A stretch of 64,000 nt of DNA from contig NZ_BOSJ01000010.1 in assembly GCF_018403285.1 (NCBI RefSeq), forward strand, positions 62,001 to 126,000, written 5' to 3'. Each line of letters starts with the position of its first letter. Within the stretch, counting starts at the first letter, position 1. The position numbers were made by a program, and so were the translations under genes. The notes beneath the pieces were generated by a model. The model was given only the letters and a program-made list of their open reading frames with translations, did no database searches and had not been told where the DNA came from. The DNA is from Paenibacillus sp. J45TS6. GTDB lineage: Bacteria; Bacillota; Bacilli; Paenibacillales; Paenibacillaceae. Positions 45,544 through 54,486 of this stretch are shown here, piece after piece.

Positions 45544-45570
45544 ATCATTATCTCCACCTTTCGTGGTTAA

Positions 45571-45601
45571 ATGATAAACTCTATAGTAACTAGAGGGTCA
45601 A
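45571..45601 (-). promoter_or_regulatory. MerR-type promoter of the arginase-family gene
   Basis: Minus strand TTGACC and TATCAT separated by 19 bp, the over-long spacing typical of MerR-activated promoters, with the dyad CTCTA-N7-TAGAG filling the spacer. A related CTATAG-TTA-CTATAG dyad lies upstream of merR itself (46518-46532). Confidence 0.75.
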
Positions 45602-46452
45602 TCATTTTCTTTCACCTTTATTCTAAGTTCTGTTATAAAGTCATCTTCTTCATAAGAAGAGTATCTGTTAGGTAAAGAAACCTCGTAGACAGGGCCTTCT
45701 GTGAGGATGTTATTGTTAATAATGTACTCATAGAACGTTTTGTAATACTGTAAATATTGAGACACAGACCATTTGAAACAAATGCAGATATATATTCCTT
45801 TTGGAATATGTTTTTTTGTAATTTCAGGTGTTGGTTTATCGGACAATTGCTCGTCTCCAATTAAGGATGTATAAATACTCGAGTAGACGATTTGGTCCGT
45901 ATCTTGATAATCTTTCAATTCATATACGCACCCGTAAAAATTACCAACCACACGATCTTCCTTAGTTTCTAGGAGGTTAGCTAAATCACGCATATATACA
46001 TCCGGATTTCCACGAGGTGTGAGGTCTGTAGTAGAGAGGTGCAGTTGATTCTGCTCTTCTACAAATCGAGTATAAACTTGCCCTTGAGGCCGATTTGCTA
46101 AGCTGTTTTGTTCTTTAATTTGCAGATAACGATGATGAATCATTTTCTTTGCTTCTTGGAGCTGGCTTATTTTCTTATCAATTATATGTGCTTGTTCTTC
46201 TAAAAAAGGTAACATTTGAACTACATCTTGTGTTATTAATTCTTTAATTTGGGACAGTGGTGTATCAATGTATTTTAGATACTTTATAATATCTAGATAA
46301 AAGAACTGTTTCTCATGATAGTACCTGTAGTTGCTGACAGGATCTATAAAAGCGGGAGCAAACAATCCGATTTTGTCATAATATCTTAATGTTTGAATGG
46401 AAATGTTATTTAATTCTGCAACCTCTCCTATAGAATACATCTGCTTATTCAT
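45598..46452 (-). CDS. MerR-family transcriptional regulator
   Basis: 284 residues: winged helix (MYSIGEVAELNNISIQTLRY at 5-24, YDKIGLF), coiled coil (about 90-125), and a C-terminal effector domain of the GyrI/BltR type. ATG 46452 is set by GAGGAGAATG; an upstream frame extension lacks a ribosome site. It precedes the arginase-family pseudogene by 54 nt and likely activates it. Drug or small-molecule sensing is a family inference. Confidence 0.88.
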   Translation of the reverse strand: MNKQMYSIGEVAELNNISIQTLRYYDKIGLFAPAFIDPVSNYRYYHEKQFFYLDIIKYLKYIDTPLSQIKELITQDVVQMLPFLEEQAHIIDKKISQLQEAKKMIHHRYLQIKEQNSLANRPQGQVYTRFVEEQNQLHLSTTDLTPRGNPDVYMRDLANLLETKEDRVVGNFYGCVYELKDYQDTDQIVYSSIYTSLIGDEQLSDKPTPEITKKHIPKGIYICICFKWSVSQYLQYYKTFYEYIINNNILTEGPVYEVSLPNRYSSYEEDDFITELRIKVKEND

Positions 46453-46514
46453 ATCGCATTCTCCTCTATATTGTCTTAAACATTTGCCACAACCTAAATA
46501 TAGGTATAGCAACG

Positions 46515-46534
46515 ACTCTATAGTTACTATAGTG
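46515..46534 (-). promoter_or_regulatory. Probable MerR operator upstream of merR
   Basis: Dyad CTATAG-TTA-CTATAG, related to the dyad in the arginase promoter, 65 bp before the merR start codon; suggests autoregulation. Confidence 0.55.
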
Positions 46535-46570
46535 TTTATCATTTACTCATTCAACGATTGATATATTACA

Positions 46571-46604
46571 ATTTGGTTTACATAATATTTATTATGAAAA
46601 CTAG
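46571..46604. repeat. dif-like palindrome, site B (one arm degenerate)
   Basis: Left arm ATTTGGTTTACATAA is identical over 15 bp to site A at 35523. A 6-bp centre TATTTA follows, then TTATGAAAACTAG, a degenerate copy of TTATGTAAACCAA. Same 6-bp geometry as site A, 11 kb away and in the same orientation. Confidence 0.75.
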
Positions 46605-46718
46605 TTAGGAATTATCTATATTTACATCTACTTGAGATTAACCAAAGGAACATAAGGGGGTTAACATAAAACCAGGCAACCGTAGTAATCAGGATGTCTG
46701 GTCATTTTGTATATATGT

Positions 46719-47061
46719 TTATTTCTTTACAGCATGAATAAAATGTATCGTCTCAAAAGCACATAGATAATCATGTCGGTTATGAAAATAAAGATCCTGA
46801 ATTTGAGCGGGTGAGAGGTGTTCATAAATTAATAAACCGGTCTTTTCTAATACATTCTCTATTTCATGATACGTAAAACATGATTTCATCGGTTCTCCAC
46901 TCATGGCTGCCATGTTCACCATGTTTTCTACTCGATTAGAGAGTCCTTTTTCTTCGAATAGGGTATCATCTGCGTAATCAAAAACGATTATTCTAATCGT
47001 TTGGCGGTTTTGTATTATCAACATATAAGCTATATGAGATAATCGGTTAACATAATAATTA
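46719..47061 (-). pseudogene. Truncated leucine-carboxyl-methyltransferase (LCM) family gene
   Basis: The reading frame encodes only a C-terminal half: IIVFDYADDTLFEEKG, SNRVENMVNMAAMSGEP, FHNRHDYLCAFETIHFIHA match the second half of Ppm1/LCM-type SAM methyltransferases. Going upstream, the frame stays open through YYVNRLSHIAYM and enters the palindrome of site C, where recognisable protein sequence ends. The SAM-binding N-terminal half (about 170 residues) is not present beyond the palindrome. Confidence 0.75.
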
Positions 47062-47073
47062 TTATGTTAAATA
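47044..47073. repeat. dif-like palindrome, site C, at a gene truncation point
   Basis: TTAACATAA, 6-bp centre TAATTA, TTATGTTAA (perfect 9-6-9, core 47047-47070), with partial extension of the arms. Same spacer length as sites A and B; half-site TTATGTTAA equals the E. coli dif XerD half-site core. It marks the exact end of the truncated methyltransferase reading frame. Confidence 0.75.
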
Positions 47074-47204
47074 ACAGAATGATTTACTATCGATTTTCAC
47101 CTTTTTAAAAATATACTTTCGCTGAAACGTGCCTCATATAATAATCTCCGTTTTTAATACTCAGTTCATTGTTACTCTCTTTCGGAAGAACAACTCGATT
47201 GCAC

Positions 47205-47261
47205 TAAAAAACTCCGTGGGAGCTAATCGTCTCATACCGATTTTAGTCCTACGGAGTTTAT
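47205..47261 (-). terminator. Terminator of the acetyltransferase operon
   Basis: AAACTCCGT / ACGGAGTTT outer stem with a long loop; lies just after the DHHW stop codon on the minus strand. Confidence 0.6.
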
Positions 47262-47266
47262 AACTG

Positions 47267-48412
47267 TTAATTAAGCCATTTAAAAATATCTTCTTGAGCT
47301 ATAGTCGCTACGCTATACAACAGAAGCATATCATCAAAATGATGTTCCTCCAGATACTCGTCTACATCCATCCGGAAGTAACGCATGTCAATCATATGAA
47401 TGGTGGAGTAATGCTGGGCTAGAAACGGCACCATTGCATTAGCATAGGAGTCTTTAAACACGATAATACTGCGATCTTTATTAGCTTCCTCATGAGGAAT
47501 GTTGATCGTGACAAGCGGGAAGTTCCCGCCAAAGAACACCTTATATTTATCCCGCTCATTCTGTGCATCCATATCGTAAAAAGAATTCTCACATGTGTTC
47601 TGTCCCTCGATACAGACTTCGTATTCCGGAAGAGAAGTCTCCAGCAATTCCAGACGATCAGGAGTAATATCACGCTGATTTGCCTTTGTATAAAATGTAC
47701 CATAGAACGAATCGCTGAACTGCTTTGCCGCAAGTGCTGCTTCAGGAGTAGGAGAGAGGCCAAGCGAATCCGTAAAGGCTTGATATCCATAGTATGCGCC
47801 GCGTGTCGTCCAGTGATGATCCGTACGATAATAGATTTGTGCGGTACTTTTCTTCTGATGTAGTACTTCTCTGATATCAACGGGTGCAACCCGTCCACTC
47901 AGTTCACTAAAGATTTGATCCATCAGTGGTGACTGGGGAGCGTCCGTTGCATCCGCATATTTGGGTAAATACTCGCCATTCAGCGTTTGGGAGTTGGGAA
48001 CAAGCAGAAGATATAACGAATCTACATCTTTCTGATGACGCTCAGCAAAACGAGCAATCTCTTTTATATTCTGGCCCAGCAGTTCTTCATCGTACGTAAA
48101 CCGTTCGAACAGATATCCTGAACTGCCAAAGAATACTTGATTATTCTCCGTCTTGCCCGATATTCGCTCCATATCTGATTTGAGTCCGACCCAGTTGTCA
48201 CGACCTACAAACTGATCCACCAGATAATCGTCCAGTTGATCTGTGTATCGTCCACTCCAGAGTTTGTCCCAGGAGAAGGAAGGGAACTTAGCTAAAACAC
48301 GATTTTCAAATTCGGATAAGGTCCGGTCCGGTTCCCATAAGCTCCAAATACCAAAACAGCTGATAAATAGAAGAAAGCCGCTGGTTACGATAACTGCTCT
48401 TTTACGATCCAA
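47267..48412 (-). CDS. DHHW-family protein (AlgJ/AlgX-like)
   Basis: 381 residues with one N-terminal membrane anchor (VIVTSGFLLFISCFGIW) and an extracytoplasmic SGNH-like domain. The name-giving motif is YRTDHHWTTRGAYYGY (about 195-210), and VFKDSYANA near 320 carries a serine like those of SGNH hydrolases. In such operons this protein works with the MBOAT to move acetyl groups onto an exopolysaccharide. It starts 13 nt after the MBOAT stop, so it is cotranscribed. Confidence 0.88.
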   Translation of the reverse strand: MDRKRAVIVTSGFLLFISCFGIWSLWEPDRTLSEFENRVLAKFPSFSWDKLWSGRYTDQLDDYLVDQFVGRDNWVGLKSDMERISGKTENNQVFFGSSGYLFERFTYDEELLGQNIKEIARFAERHQKDVDSLYLLLVPNSQTLNGEYLPKYADATDAPQSPLMDQIFSELSGRVAPVDIREVLHQKKSTAQIYYRTDHHWTTRGAYYGYQAFTDSLGLSPTPEAALAAKQFSDSFYGTFYTKANQRDITPDRLELLETSLPEYEVCIEGQNTCENSFYDMDAQNERDKYKVFFGGNFPLVTINIPHEEANKDRSIIVFKDSYANAMVPFLAQHYSTIHMIDMRYFRMDVDEYLEEHHFDDMLLLYSVATIAQEDIFKWLN

Positions 48413-48425
48413 TTATCATCACCTC

Positions 48426-49832
48426 CTAAAAACGGAAATACAGAAACGGATTATACGAGTCATCAATAATGTACGCTGTGGAAGCGAGCAGAAGGATGGT
48501 TAAGACAATCCCTTCGAGGATCGCCATGACTGTACGATTCATTCTGTTATTTAATTTTGATGTTAAACGAGCCGCAATGGGTGTCGAGGCGAACGTTAAT
48601 ACCACGAGCAGTGCTCCATACGATTGTAGATAGTAAAGATTCGTTCTGCTTATCCATTCCGCTTGGCTAAATCCAAGCATCACATGAAGATAGTGAGGAA
48701 GTTGAGTAAGATCCTCAATAGCGAATAAAGTCCAGCCAATCAGGATGACAGCTATAAAATACAGATGCCGGAAAGGACGCCAGATCCTTTCAAGCCATTT
48801 TCCAAGCCATAACTTCTCGATCGCAATGAGGAAGCCAAAATACAGACCCCACAGTACAAAGTTCCAGCTCGCTCCATGCCATAATCCAGTCAAAAACCAG
48901 ACAATAAATAGATTGACGAGGAGCCTCCATTTACTAACCCTGCTTCCCCCGAGCGGGAAATATACATAATCTCGAAACCATGAGCCGAGTGTAATATGCC
49001 ATCTTCGCCAGAACTCGGATGCATTTTCAGATATGTAGGGATAACGAAAGTTCTCGGGAAATTCAAAGCCGAGCATTCTACCAAGTCCAATGGCCATATC
49101 TGAATAACCGCTGAAGTCAAAATAAATCTGAAAAGCAAACGCAAGAATCCCAATCCACGCACCCATGATGGTTAGTTCACTGCTTCCAGATAGCGTAGTG
49201 TCCCACAGCATACCAATGTTATTGGCAAGCAGTACTTTTTTGGCTAGACCGATGATAAAGCGGCGCACACCACTTGCAAAAAGCTCCACGGATACGTGGC
49301 GGCGAGCGAGCTGTTTATCAATATCTTCATACCTGACAATAGGTCCTGCTACTAACTGCGGGAACATGGATACAAATGCTGCAAAGTTGATAAAACTCCG
49401 CTGCGCACGAACATTTCGGCGGTAAACATCAATCATATAGGACATCGTTTGGAACGTATAAAAAGAAATTCCAATCGGAAGCGGCAGATCGAGAGCCGCA
49501 AAGTTAGTACCCAGCAGATCGTTCGCAGAATGAATAAGAAAATCAGCATATTTGAAAAAACTGAGTACGCCAATATTTACGATCAGGGAGAATACAAGGA
49601 TAAATCGGCGTATTTTCTCGCGCTGCTCATATCGATCCATTAGGAGCCCATTCATGTAATCTATCACTGAGGAAAACAGCAGCAGAAGAATATAAACCGG
49701 TTCTCCCCAAGCGTAAAAAAGCAAACTAATAAGAAGAAGCGCCGCATTCTTCCATCGCTGCGGCGCTACAAAATATACGAATAAAGCTGCGGGTAAAAAG
49801 TAAAACAAAAAGGCTACAGAGCTAAAAACCAA
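48426..49832 (-). CDS. MBOAT-family O-acyltransferase (AlgI/PatA-like)
   Basis: 468 residues, about 11 membrane helices. Family landmarks: LPIGISFYTFQTMSYMIDVYR, RFIIGLAKKVLLAN, and FWRRWHITLGSWFRDYVYFP, followed by FLTGLWHGASWNF with the catalytic histidine. It carries acyl groups across the membrane for O-acetylation of a surface glycan. Middle gene of a three-gene minus-strand operon. Confidence 0.92.
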   Translation of the reverse strand: MVFSSVAFLFYFLPAALFVYFVAPQRWKNAALLLISLLFYAWGEPVYILLLLFSSVIDYMNGLLMDRYEQREKIRRFILVFSLIVNIGVLSFFKYADFLIHSANDLLGTNFAALDLPLPIGISFYTFQTMSYMIDVYRRNVRAQRSFINFAAFVSMFPQLVAGPIVRYEDIDKQLARRHVSVELFASGVRRFIIGLAKKVLLANNIGMLWDTTLSGSSELTIMGAWIGILAFAFQIYFDFSGYSDMAIGLGRMLGFEFPENFRYPYISENASEFWRRWHITLGSWFRDYVYFPLGGSRVSKWRLLVNLFIVWFLTGLWHGASWNFVLWGLYFGFLIAIEKLWLGKWLERIWRPFRHLYFIAVILIGWTLFAIEDLTQLPHYLHVMLGFSQAEWISRTNLYYLQSYGALLVVLTFASTPIAARLTSKLNNRMNRTVMAILEGIVLTILLLASTAYIIDDSYNPFLYFRF

Positions 49833-49870
49833 GGATATTCCCTCCAGTCTTCCTTCAAAGGGCTCGTGAA

Positions 49871-50371
49871 TTATTTGCTCTCGGAAGTCAAAGCATTTGT
49901 AAAGGCTTGTTCCATTCTTTCAGCATCGTTTGAAATTAAGAGTGCCAAATAGTTGCCTTGTTGCTTAATAATGTGGTTCTTCACTTTTTCGTATTGTTCT
50001 GGTAAATAAGTACTCCAATTTCGTTCTTGATTAGCAACTTCTTTCTCCAGTGCAGCTTTTAGTTCTTCTACATTCGAAGCATCAGATGCTTTTAAAATAA
50101 TAAATTCATCGGCATGTACATTCATCATCGCTTTCATGTACTGTCCTTCTTCAATAATCGTCGGATCAATACCTAAGTTTCTTGCCGTCTCTGTATCTTC
50201 TTTGAGATTTATGTCGAAGAACTGGTCTTTATTCATCTCCGTTTTCTGCATAATAACTTCCATTAATTCACTTACCGGTACGTTAACTTCATTAACTTCC
50301 TCTGTTTTTTGTGTCCCACATCCAGCGATCACCATCGTAAACGTCATTAACATCAAAATCATTTTCTTCAT
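49871..50371 (-). CDS. DUF4358 lipoprotein
   Basis: 166 residues. The lipobox VIAGC (Cys18) follows a short signal peptide (MKKMILMLMTFTM); the rest matches DUF4358 (SELMEVIMQKTE, then EEGQYMKAMMNV and ADEFIILKA). This family travels with MBOAT/DHHW acetylation genes in Firmicutes; its role is unknown. First gene of the operon, 38 nt from the MBOAT gene; AAGGAG precedes its ATG. Confidence 0.82.
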   Translation of the reverse strand: MKKMILMLMTFTMVIAGCGTQKTEEVNEVNVPVSELMEVIMQKTEMNKDQFFDINLKEDTETARNLGIDPTIIEEGQYMKAMMNVHADEFIILKASDASNVEELKAALEKEVANQERNWSTYLPEQYEKVKNHIIKQQGNYLALLISNDAERMEQAFTNALTSESK

Positions 50372-50490
50372 TTCTTAGCAACTCCTTCTAATTCTCATGA
50401 TGTGAAATATTCTTTCCTTAGAGTTAGACAAATTAATCATTTAGAAGGTTCCCTTTTCAAAAAAAAACTTTTTTTCTCTAAAAAACACAA

Positions 50491-50575
50491 TCGAACGAGA
50501 TAAAGAAAGCTACGAAGAGATTTTTAATCTGCGGTACATAATTCCTGTATGTATTCGGCTTCGTTTGATTTCTTT
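50491..50575 (+). promoter_or_regulatory. Structured leader candidate upstream of kimA-like gene
   Basis: The 322-nt gap before the potassium importer contains two competing long-range pairings: TCGAACGA (50491-50498) with TCGTTTGA (50561-50568), and AAAGAAA..ACGAAG (50502-50517) with CTTCGT..TTTCTTT (50559-50575). I do not see the conserved blocks of the c-di-AMP (ydaO) riboswitch. Confidence 0.35.
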
Positions 50576-50692
50576 AGACCTTCGTGCTCCTTTACCATCT
50601 AAAGGCATTGGGAGTATGATTCATCTGCTGAGAAGATATATACATAGAAAAGTAAACTCAGCACTAGATACGGGGTAAAGAGGGAGATCTTT

Positions 50693-52513
50693 ATGGTTAG
50701 AAAAATGAAGCGATTATTGATTGGACGCCCTATGAAAAACAGCGAATTAGAAGGAGAGAAACTAAGTAAATTAAAGGCACTCGCCGTACTATCTTCGGAT
50801 GCATTATCGTCCGTAGCTTATGGTACAGAACAAATTCTCATTGTTTTGATGGCAGTGGGTGCTGCAGCTGCCTGGTATTCCATACCTATTTCACTTGCAG
50901 TACTCGGACTACTTGTCATTCTAATATTCTCATATAGACAAACGATTTATTCATACCCCTCAGGCGGAGGCGCCTATATCGTAGCAAAAGATAACATCGG
51001 GTTATCAAGCGGTCTGCTCGCAGGAGGATCTCTGCTTGTCGATTACATCTTGACCGTTGCCGTAAGCTCTTCCGCAGGAACGGATGCCATTACATCCGCT
51101 TTTCCAGTACTTCATGATTACCGGGTGCTTATTGCACTCACCATGATTCTACTGCTCACGATCCTAAATCTGAGAGGGATTACGGAGTCTGCTTCCGTAC
51201 TTGCATTACCGGTTTACTTATTTGTCTTTGCCATTGTTGTACTGATTATTACCGGATTTGTTAAATATGCGATGGGCGGAGCAGAACCGGCCGTTCCAGT
51301 GGAATGGGGGAGCGCCGCAAACAATGTAAGTCTCTTTCTCTTGTTAAAAGCTTTCAGTTCCGGGTGTTCTGCGCTGACGGGTGTAGAAGCGGTATCCAAT
51401 GCCATTCCTAACTTCCGGGCCCCAGCAGAGAAGAACGCTGCAAAAACGTTAGTTATGATGGGGTCTATACTTGGTTTTATGTTTATAGGTATCAGCTTAC
51501 TTGCCTACTGGTATGGGATTATACCAAGCGAAAAAGAAACGGTCGTATCGCAAATTGCGAATTCCGTTTTTGGCAGGGGGACGATTTATTACATCATCCA
51601 AGGGATTACAGCACTCATTCTATTTTTAGCAGCAAATACGGCTTATTCTGCTTTTCCATTACTTGCCTTTATGTTAGCAAAAGATAAATTTATGCCGCAT
51701 ATGTTTCTCGTCCGCGGGGATCGACTTGGTTATTCCAACGGTATTATTTTCCTTGGGGTTCTATCAGCTGTACTTGTGATTGCTTTCCACGGGAATACAG
51801 AAGGATTAATTCCACTGTATGCAGTTGGGGTATTTATCCCCTTTACCTTGTCCCAACTCGGTATGATGATCCGCTGGATTAAGCTGAAACCATCTGGTTG
51901 GCAAATTAAGCTTCTTATTAATACGGTTGGTATGCTGACTACGCTAAGTATTACACTGATCTTTATTTTCACTAAATTCAGTCAAGTATGGGCCGTCTTT
52001 ATTTTCTTACCGCTGGTCATTTGGATCTTTATGCGGATTCACCGTCACTATATTCATGTAGCAGATCAGCTTCGGATTAATATCCAGGAAGATAAACTAC
52101 AGATTAAAGGAAGTACGGTCGTCGTTCCAATTGGAGGGATCACAAGTGTTGTGCGCAATTCACTCAGTTATGCCAAGTCATTAACCGATAATGTGGTAGC
52201 TGTATATGTTGGGTTTGATGATGACAGCATTCATAAGATGGAAGAGAAGTGGGAGGGATGGAACCCAGGCGTTAGACTCATCACCCTGAAATCGAGTTAC
52301 CGAAGTATTGTAAAGCCGCTCATAAAATTTATAGATACGGTGGAATGGAAGAAAAATGAGACAGATCATATTACTATTTTGATTCCGCAGTTTATTACAA
52401 AACATTGGTGGCAGTATGTTCTTCATAATCAAACCAGCCTGCTGCTTCGAGCTTATCTTTTCCGGCATAAGGACGTCGTCATTTCTACAGTGACTTATCA
52501 TCTTGATAAATAA
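50693..52513 (+). CDS. kimA: KimA-type high-affinity potassium importer
   Basis: 606 residues, APC-superfamily KUP-like importer. It is similar along its whole length to what I recall of Bacillus subtilis KimA (YdaO, 607 residues): KLKALAVLSSDALSSVAYGT, SYPSGGGAYIVAK, SAGTDAITSAFPVLHDY, LLLKAFSSGCSALTGVEA, and RGDRLGYSNGIIFLG. Twelve membrane helices (about 20-445) are followed by a cytoplasmic domain. It takes up potassium with protons. Starts after GAGGGAGATC. Confidence 0.93.
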   Translation: MVRKMKRLLIGRPMKNSELEGEKLSKLKALAVLSSDALSSVAYGTEQILIVLMAVGAAAAWYSIPISLAVLGLLVILIFSYRQTIYSYPSGGGAYIVAKDNIGLSSGLLAGGSLLVDYILTVAVSSSAGTDAITSAFPVLHDYRVLIALTMILLLTILNLRGITESASVLALPVYLFVFAIVVLIITGFVKYAMGGAEPAVPVEWGSAANNVSLFLLLKAFSSGCSALTGVEAVSNAIPNFRAPAEKNAAKTLVMMGSILGFMFIGISLLAYWYGIIPSEKETVVSQIANSVFGRGTIYYIIQGITALILFLAANTAYSAFPLLAFMLAKDKFMPHMFLVRGDRLGYSNGIIFLGVLSAVLVIAFHGNTEGLIPLYAVGVFIPFTLSQLGMMIRWIKLKPSGWQIKLLINTVGMLTTLSITLIFIFTKFSQVWAVFIFLPLVIWIFMRIHRHYIHVADQLRINIQEDKLQIKGSTVVVPIGGITSVVRNSLSYAKSLTDNVVAVYVGFDDDSIHKMEEKWEGWNPGVRLITLKSSYRSIVKPLIKFIDTVEWKKNETDHITILIPQFITKHWWQYVLHNQTSLLLRAYLFRHKDVVISTVTYHLDK

Positions 52514-52526
52514 TACGGAGGGAAGA

Positions 52527-52557
52527 AGCCGTCTCTTAGGAGGCGGTTTTCTTTTTA
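52527..52557 (+). terminator. Terminator after kimA-like gene
   Basis: AAGCCGTCTC / GAGGCGGTTTTC with T-rich tail. Confidence 0.75.
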
Positions 52558-52642
52558 ATAAGGAGGATTCGATAATCAAAGCTAAATATGTTACTCTTTA
52601 AGGTAGCATTTGATTACTAAGTAACTAAAGGTGGATTTGTCT

Positions 52643-53032
52643 TTGAAACGAGAGAAAAACAAAAAAAATATACTCACTTTTGTAAAAGAAAATAAGGAAC
52701 TTGAAGTACCGATCAAAGCAACAGGTTCTTTGAACTGGGTTGGCTCTTTTCGCCTACTTAATGCATATCGAAAAGTAAAACCTACGCGTATGATTCTGCC
52801 TGCGCTCATTATATTGTATTTTATTTTGGCTCAGATGATCATAATGTTCTTCTCCATCCTGGTGTCCACGTCATTTTTCCCAGCCTTTCTGGTAGGTTTT
52901 GCGGTATGGGCACTGTTGAACAAATATTTAATCTGGGTGCTAAAAGAAACTACGGTCAGAACGGTGATCAAAGAAGGATATACACCTCTTGAAAATGCAG
53001 ACAAGCAGTACGTAGATTCTCTGTATCTATAA
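52643..53032 (+). CDS. Small membrane protein of unknown function
   Basis: About 129 residues from TTG 52643, eight bases after AAAGGTGG; GTG 52631 would overlap this site. A basic N-terminus (KREKNKKN) precedes two membrane helices (about 55-75 and 82-100) and an acidic C-terminus. Not recognised. It is next to the potassium importer but separated by a terminator. Confidence 0.65.
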   Translation: MKREKNKKNILTFVKENKELEVPIKATGSLNWVGSFRLLNAYRKVKPTRMILPALIILYFILAQMIIMFFSILVSTSFFPAFLVGFAVWALLNKYLIWVLKETTVRTVIKEGYTPLENADKQYVDSLYL

Positions 53033-53057
53033 TTTTGATGTGTCACATAGCTGTTAC

Positions 53058-53086
53058 TCAAAAAACCGTCATGTACGGTTTTTTTG
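53058..53086 (+). terminator. Terminator
   Basis: AAAAACCGT / ACGGTTTTTTTG hairpin. Confidence 0.75.
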
Positions 53087-53206
53087 TTTTTTATAAACCA
53101 AGATAAGCAAAATAACCCATTTTAATGTAGATTTATAGTAGAATAGTAGTGGTAGTTACTAGATTTATAGTTAATTACCACCACTACAGAAGAATGGGGA
53201 AAACAT

Positions 53207-54457
53207 ATGAGACCATGGGGAAAATTAATTTTAAGCTGTGCCATACTACTAGGAGGTACTGTAGGAAGTACCGGTATTCCTTCCACTTATGCAGCAACGA
53301 ATCAAGTAAAAATAGTGCTGGACGGTTACTCACTTCCGTTCCCAGTAGCACCTGTCGTTATTAGCGGAACAACAATGGTTCCTTTCAGAGCTATTTCTGA
53401 AGCCCTCGGTATTAATGTACAGTGGAATCAGAAACTTAAAAAAATTACAGCAACGAAACAGACTGATGAAGGAAGTAAAGTCGTAGAACTCACAATGGGA
53501 AGTAAGACAGCTAAAGTAAATGGACAAAATGTACCCCTTACTCTCGCACCAAGGACCATCAGTAATACAACCATGATCCCGCTTAGCTTTTTCAGTCAGC
53601 AGTTTGGAGCAGCCGTCGGCTGGAATCAAGCCGCAAAGACCGTGTCCATCACTTCTCCAAGAGAAGAAATGTATACACTGGGATTCTATGCTCTTCGCTC
53701 TTATGATGAAATCAAGTATCTGCCAAGCCTGGATGCTGCCGCTTTCGGTTGGGGTCGAATTGACCGGGAAGGAAACTTCACAACCACAGGTGACGAATAT
53801 AAATGGCCTTCTTCACTAGGAGATATCACAGGAGAGAGTATTGTACAAGAAGCACAGAGTGTGGGGACAACTTCTTCTTTCATGGTATATGCCTTAGATG
53901 GGCAGCTTGAGCTTACGAAGAATCTGGAAGATAAGCAGCTTCAAGCTAAGACAATTGAGGGTATCGTGACTACGGCGGTAGAAAAAGGATTTAAAGGAAT
54001 TACACTTGATTTCGAAGGGCTTGGACTCACTGGTGATTCTGCCAAGGTGAAAAGTGATTACAATGCTTTTGTCAAAGCGATTGCTACACGGGCTCACTCG
54101 GAAGGACTTACCTTAACTCTTGCTCTCCATCCAATTAACAGTTCCTACAAAGGCTACGACTACAAAACGCTAGGAAATCTGGCTGATGAACTTATTATCA
54201 TGGCATATGCCTTCGAAAATGAAAAAGGACCCGAACCTCTTGCCAAGGTAGACGAAGCGATTCGCCTTGCACTGAAAGAGACAAGTAAAGATAAACTGCT
54301 CCTTGGTATTTCCAGAGGCAGTGAAGATGCAGCAAGCATTAATAGTAAGATTGGTCTTGCCAAACGGTACGATCTCAAAGGAATAGCACTGTGGAGACTA
54401 GGCATTATTGGTCCTGCGGCTTGGACTGAGATGAATAAGTCCATTGTACTTGACTAA
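53207..54457 (+). CDS. Secreted GH18-type glycosidase with copper-amine-oxidase-N stalk
   Basis: 416 residues. A signal peptide (cleavage after TYAA, about residue 30) precedes a copper amine oxidase N-terminal domain (about 35-150: VPFRAISEALGINVQWNQ, MIPLSFFSQQFGAAVGWNQ) and a GH18 TIM barrel (about 155-416). The GH18 catalytic segment is FKGITLDFEGL with Glu270. Proteins of this layout act on peptidoglycan or spore cortex in Paenibacillus. The start follows GGGGAAAAC. Substrate inferred only from family. Confidence 0.88.
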   Translation: MRPWGKLILSCAILLGGTVGSTGIPSTYAATNQVKIVLDGYSLPFPVAPVVISGTTMVPFRAISEALGINVQWNQKLKKITATKQTDEGSKVVELTMGSKTAKVNGQNVPLTLAPRTISNTTMIPLSFFSQQFGAAVGWNQAAKTVSITSPREEMYTLGFYALRSYDEIKYLPSLDAAAFGWGRIDREGNFTTTGDEYKWPSSLGDITGESIVQEAQSVGTTSSFMVYALDGQLELTKNLEDKQLQAKTIEGIVTTAVEKGFKGITLDFEGLGLTGDSAKVKSDYNAFVKAIATRAHSEGLTLTLALHPINSSYKGYDYKTLGNLADELIIMAYAFENEKGPEPLAKVDEAIRLALKETSKDKLLLGISRGSEDAASINSKIGLAKRYDLKGIALWRLGIIGPAAWTEMNKSIVLD

Positions 54458-54486
54458 TTAAACTCATTCTTCATATAAGTAAGCTA

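Noticed and set aside
50400-50690. c-di-AMP (ydaO) riboswitch before kimA
   Set aside because: Expected from Bacillus, but the conserved blocks are not visible; only competing stems are seen.
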